NCBI RefSeq assembly: GCF_002086275.1
Contig: NZ_MVHT01000001.1
Span: 1-64,000, forward strand
Source: Mycobacterium intermedium
GTDB taxonomy: Bacteria; Actinomycetota; Actinomycetes; Mycobacteriales; Mycobacteriaceae
Length of the DNA stretch: 64,000 bases
Direction of reading: 5' to 3'
Shown: positions 61,164 to 64,000 of the stretch, in pieces
How the letters are laid out: each line of letters begins with the position of its first letter
Numbering within the stretch: position 1 is the first letter of the stretch
Program-made: the position numbers and the translations under genes
Notes under the pieces: generated by a model
Seen by the model: the letters and a program-made list of their open reading frames with translations, nothing else
Told to the model about the DNA's origin: nothing
The model's database searches: none

Positions 61164-63341
61164 TTGAGCGGAAACGCGGTCCGCCTGCAGGCGATCAACA
61201 ACGTCGAGGCATACGTTCCCCCGGCCATCACTTTCGACCCTGACGAACCTCCGGGTGAGATCTTCGGTGCCAACGTCTTTACCAAGGCGGAGATGCAGGC
61301 CCGACTGCCCAAGGCCGTGTACAAGTCGATCATCGCGACCATCGAGAAGGGCGCCCCGCTCGACCCAGCCGTCGCCGACACGGTCGCCGTGGCGATGAAG
61401 GATTGGGCTCTGGAGAAGGGCGCCACCCACTACGCGCACGTGTTCTACCCGATGACCGGCCTGACCGCCGAGAAGCACGACAGCTTCTTGGAACCCATCT
61501 CCGACGGCCAGACGCTTGCCGAGTTCGCGGGCAAGACCCTCATCCAGGGCGAGCCCGACGCGTCCAGCTTCCCGTCGGGCGGGCTGCGCAGCACCTTCGA
61601 GGCGCGCGGCTACACCGGCTGGGATGTCACGAGCCCCGCCTACATCCTGGAGAACCCGAACGGCAACACGCTGTGCATTCCCACGGTGTTCGTCTCCATG
61701 ACCGGTGAGGCGCTGGACTACAAGACCCCGTTGCTGCGCAGCCAGCAGGCGATGGGCACGCACGCCGAGCGCATCCTGAAGTTGTTCGGGCACCTGAACC
61801 CGGAGAAGGTGGTGTCGTTCTGCGGGCCCGAGCAGGAGTACTTCCTGGTCGACAGGCACTTCTTCCTGGCGCGGCCTGACCTGATCAACGCCGGTCGCAC
61901 GGTGTTCGGCGCCAAGCCGCCCAAAGGTCAGGAGTTCGACGACCACTACTTCGGCGCGGTGCCCGAACGGGTCCTGGGCTTCATGATGGACACCGAGCGG
62001 GAGCTGTTCAAGCTCGGCATCCCCGCCAAGACCCGGCACAACGAAGTGGCCCCAGGCCAATTCGAGGTTGCGCCGATGTTCGAGCGGGCCAACCTCGCCT
62101 CCGACCACCAGCAGCTGTTGATGACGGTGTTCAAGACGGTCGCCAAGAAACACGGCATGGAATGCCTGTTCCACGAGAAGCCGTTCGCCGGTGTCAACGG
62201 GTCGGGGAAGCACGTCAACTTCTCGGTGGGCAACTCCGAACTCGGCTCGCTGCTGGTGCCCGGCGACACCCCGCACGAGAATGCCCAGTTCCTGGTGTTC
62301 TGTGCCGCAGTGATTCGTGCGGTGCACAAGTTCGCTGGGCTGCTGCGGGTTTCGGTTGCGTCGGCCACCAACGACCACCGCCTGGGCGCCAACGAGGCGC
62401 CACCCGCGATCATCTCGATCTTCCTCGGCGAGCAGCTCGCCGACGTCTTCGAGCAGATCGCCAAGGGCGAGGCCACGTCGTCAAAGGGCAAGGGCACCAT
62501 GATCATTGGTGTCGACACACTCCCGCACCTGCCCACCGACCCGGGCGACCGCAACCGCACCAGCCCATTCGCGTTCACCGGCAACCGTTTCGAGTTCCGC
62601 GCTCCCGGCGCCAGCCAGACGGTCGCGGTCCCGATGATCATCCTCAACACGATCATGGCCGACTCGTTCGACTACATGGCCACGGTCTTGGAGGAGGCCG
62701 TCGCGGCGGGTGAGGACTTCGACAAGGCAGTGCAGAAGCTGCTCACCGAGGTCATCACCGAACACGGCGCGGTGGTGTTCAACGGGGACGGCTACTCGGA
62801 GAATTGGCAGGTCGAAGCCGCCGCGCGCGGCTTGCCGAACCTCAAGACCACGCTGGACGCCATCCCCGAGTTGATCAAGCCGGAAGCGATCGAACTCTTC
62901 GAGAAATACGGCGTGTTCAACGAACGTGAGCTGCAAAGCCGTTACGAAGTCCGGTTGGAGCAGTACGCGTTGACCATCGGGGTCGAGGCGAAGCTGGCCC
63001 TGGAGATCGGGACGACGGTCATCCTGCCGGCGGCGATCCGCTACCAGACCGAACTCGCGCAGAACGTCGCGACGTTGAAGGCGGCGGGCATCGACCCGAG
63101 CACCGCTGCGCTGGAGGCGGTTTCGGCTCCGCTGGCCGATCTGACCGCGGCGCTGGCGACGCTGAAGTCGGCATTGTCGGACCACTCCGCGGAGTCGGCG
63201 TATGACGAGGCCAAACACGCCCGGGATACGCTGCTCCCCGCGATGGATGCGGTGCGCGCCGCTGCGGACGCGCTGGAAACCGTTGTGGCCGACGACTTGT
63301 GGCCGCTGCCCACCTACCAGGAGATGCTCTACATCCTCTGA
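61164..63341 (+). CDS. glnN: Type III glutamine synthetase (GlnN-type)
   Basis: The 725-residue protein is far longer than the 450-480 residues of GlnA-type enzymes and matches GSIII throughout. It has the N-terminal GSIII segment ([36 protein letters not shown]) and [90 protein letters not shown] and NRFEFRAPG around the active site. It makes glutamine from glutamate, ammonia and ATP, in the cytosol. TTG 61164 is preferred because TAGGAG lies six bases upstream; GTG 61149 would place that site inside the gene. The enzyme is additional to the usual GlnA family of mycobacteria. No ammonium-regulation site is obvious. Confidence 0.95.
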   Translation: MSGNAVRLQAINNVEAYVPPAITFDPDEPPGEIFGANVFTKAEMQARLPKAVYKSIIATIEKGAPLDPAVADTVAVAMKDWALEKGATHYAHVFYPMTGLTAEKHDSFLEPISDGQTLAEFAGKTLIQGEPDASSFPSGGLRSTFEARGYTGWDVTSPAYILENPNGNTLCIPTVFVSMTGEALDYKTPLLRSQQAMGTHAERILKLFGHLNPEKVVSFCGPEQEYFLVDRHFFLARPDLINAGRTVFGAKPPKGQEFDDHYFGAVPERVLGFMMDTERELFKLGIPAKTRHNEVAPGQFEVAPMFERANLASDHQQLLMTVFKTVAKKHGMECLFHEKPFAGVNGSGKHVNFSVGNSELGSLLVPGDTPHENAQFLVFCAAVIRAVHKFAGLLRVSVASATNDHRLGANEAPPAIISIFLGEQLADVFEQIAKGEATSSKGKGTMIIGVDTLPHLPTDPGDRNRTSPFAFTGNRFEFRAPGASQTVAVPMIILNTIMADSFDYMATVLEEAVAAGEDFDKAVQKLLTEVITEHGAVVFNGDGYSENWQVEAAARGLPNLKTTLDAIPELIKPEAIELFEKYGVFNERELQSRYEVRLEQYALTIGVEAKLALEIGTTVILPAAIRYQTELAQNVATLKAAGIDPSTAALEAVSAPLADLTAALATLKSALSDHSAESAYDEAKHARDTLLPAMDAVRAAADALETVVADDLWPLPTYQEMLYIL

Positions 63342-63349
63342 CGCACGGC

Positions 63350-63404
63350 AACGGGGCACTTATTGCGTCTGGGTCCGCACCCGGTTCGCAGTAAGTGCCC
63401 CGTT
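63350..63404. terminator. Long hairpin after the glutamine synthetase gene
   Basis: AACGGGGCACTTATTGCG (63350-63367) pairs with CGCAGTAAGTGCCCCGTT (63387-63404), 17 of 18 positions, around a 19-base loop. It starts nine bases after the stop codon and lies between convergent genes, so a bidirectional terminator is likely although no U-tract follows. Confidence 0.6.
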
Positions 63405-63531
63405 CCGTACGCGGTCAACAGTATTCGACGGCCGCGACGGCCGCGACGGCCGCGCCGAGCGTGGGCCTTATGGTCCTTCCATCTGCGCATTGAGGGTCGC
63501 AGGCCCCACGTTCGGCGAGCACAAACGGATG

Positions 63532-64000
63532 TTAATCGCCTGTGCGGGCGTAGATTTCGTCGAAGTCCACGCTGACGGCGCAGTTGCCGGTCTGCTGGTG
63601 GTTACCGTGCCCGGTCAGCAGCTGGATGGGGTTGTCCGCCGGCTGGGGGAGCGGGTATTGCGCGGTGGTCTTCACCATCAGTCCGGTGCAGCCAGGCACC
63701 GTTTCGGAGTGCCCGATGTCCAGGACCCAGTTGGCTCCGTCGAACACCAGCGGGCTGTCTTCGTTGTCCGAGTAGAAGTAACTCATGCATCGGTCACCGG
63801 TGCGCAGACAGTAGGTGGTGACCGTCAAGTCCGTCTGCTGTTGCGGCAACACCGACGCGAAGGTCCGCGTGAGGTGGTACTGGCCGCGCAGGCCCTCGGC
63901 CGGCGACGGCACCCGCTTGGGTTGGTTGTTCGGATCGGGCAGGCTGTTGATATCGACGTCCCCGGTGCGGGTGAAGGTCACAGTTCGTTTGTCGGCGCAG
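63532..64000 (-). CDS. C-terminal part of a probable extracytoplasmic protein (5' end outside window)
   Basis: The frame is open to the window edge, so only the last 155 residues are visible. They contain GQYHLTRTFASVLPQQQTDL, TYCLRTGDRCMSYFYSD, PLVFDGANWVLD, GCTGLMVKTTAQYPLPQPADNPIQLLTGHG and a final FDEIYARTGD, with CADKRTVTFTRTGD at the edge. Repeated TRTGD/ARTGD ends and paired cysteines suggest beta-rich extracellular modules. I believe similar domains follow Ser/Thr kinases or lipoproteins in nontuberculous mycobacteria, but that is recollection. It is convergent with the glutamine synthetase gene. Confidence 0.6.
   Translation of the reverse strand, partial: CADKRTVTFTRTGDVDINSLPDPNNQPKRVPSPAEGLRGQYHLTRTFASVLPQQQTDLTVTTYCLRTGDRCMSYFYSDNEDSPLVFDGANWVLDIGHSETVPGCTGLMVKTTAQYPLPQPADNPIQLLTGHGNHQQTGNCAVSVDFDEIYARTGD

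Noticed and set aside
61056..62378. 440-codon minus-strand ORF
   Set aside because: Antisense shadow of the highly conserved glutamine synthetase.

Overview
The window is GC-rich DNA from a slow-growing, probably nontuberculous Mycobacterium. The evidence is three PE-family genes (10999, 42086, 52117), a TIGR00027-type methyltransferase, a PknH-sensor-like lipoprotein, a Mas-like polyketide synthase, a methyltransferase of the Rv2952 (phthiotriol dimycocerosate) type and many leaderless or GTG/TTG starts. I see no tRNA, rRNA, CRISPR array or insertion sequence. No gene-free stretch exceeds 300 bases.

Region 1 (62-11508). A giant minus-strand regulator has an N-terminal SARP/BTAD domain, a class III nucleotide cyclase, an AAA-type ATPase and a helical-repeat region. 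It runs into a long tandem array of NTF2/SnoaL-like domains. A one-base frame change near 6412-6417 splits it into two reading frames; joined, it would be about 3,580 residues. A small PE gene is divergent from it.

Region 2 (11593-34592). A LuxR-type ATPase regulator is followed by a tightly packed, translationally coupled biosynthetic cluster. It holds a glycine/sarcosine N-methyltransferase, a PKS (KS-AT-DH-ER-KR-ACP with a C-terminal condensation domain), an NRPS (A-T-C-T-C-A-T-TE), a flavin monooxygenase, a tiny coupled ORF, an SDR with an altered active site, a cytochrome P450 and an Rv2952-like methyltransferase. I infer a methyl-branched acyl peptide containing serine and a proline-like or N-alkyl residue. 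I do not recognise the cluster as any characterised mycobacterial one, and it is the best candidate here for an undescribed system. Two PPOX-type flavin/F420-binding proteins lie convergent to it.

Region 3 (35560-48913). Four tandem paralogues each carry a zinc ribbon, a cyclase-like domain, an AAA ATPase and a helical-repeat region, with a PE gene embedded among them. All four lack canonical substrate-selecting and transition-state residues of class III cyclases. All four share an identical nine-base motif at a fixed distance before the start codon.

Region 4 (49103-53433). A GAF-GAF-PP2C-HATPase stress-signalling protein is coupled to a STAS anti-anti-sigma factor. A PE protein with a Gly/Ala-rich tail follows.

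Region 5 (53661-64000). A MerR regulator with a repeated palindromic operator is coupled to a VIT-VWA-DUF4349 membrane fusion protein. Then come a lipoprotein, a collagen-like secreted protein, two methyltransferases coupled to an acyl-CoA thioesterase-like gene, a type III glutamine synthetase and a partial extracellular-domain gene. Long palindromes flank the glutamine synthetase gene.
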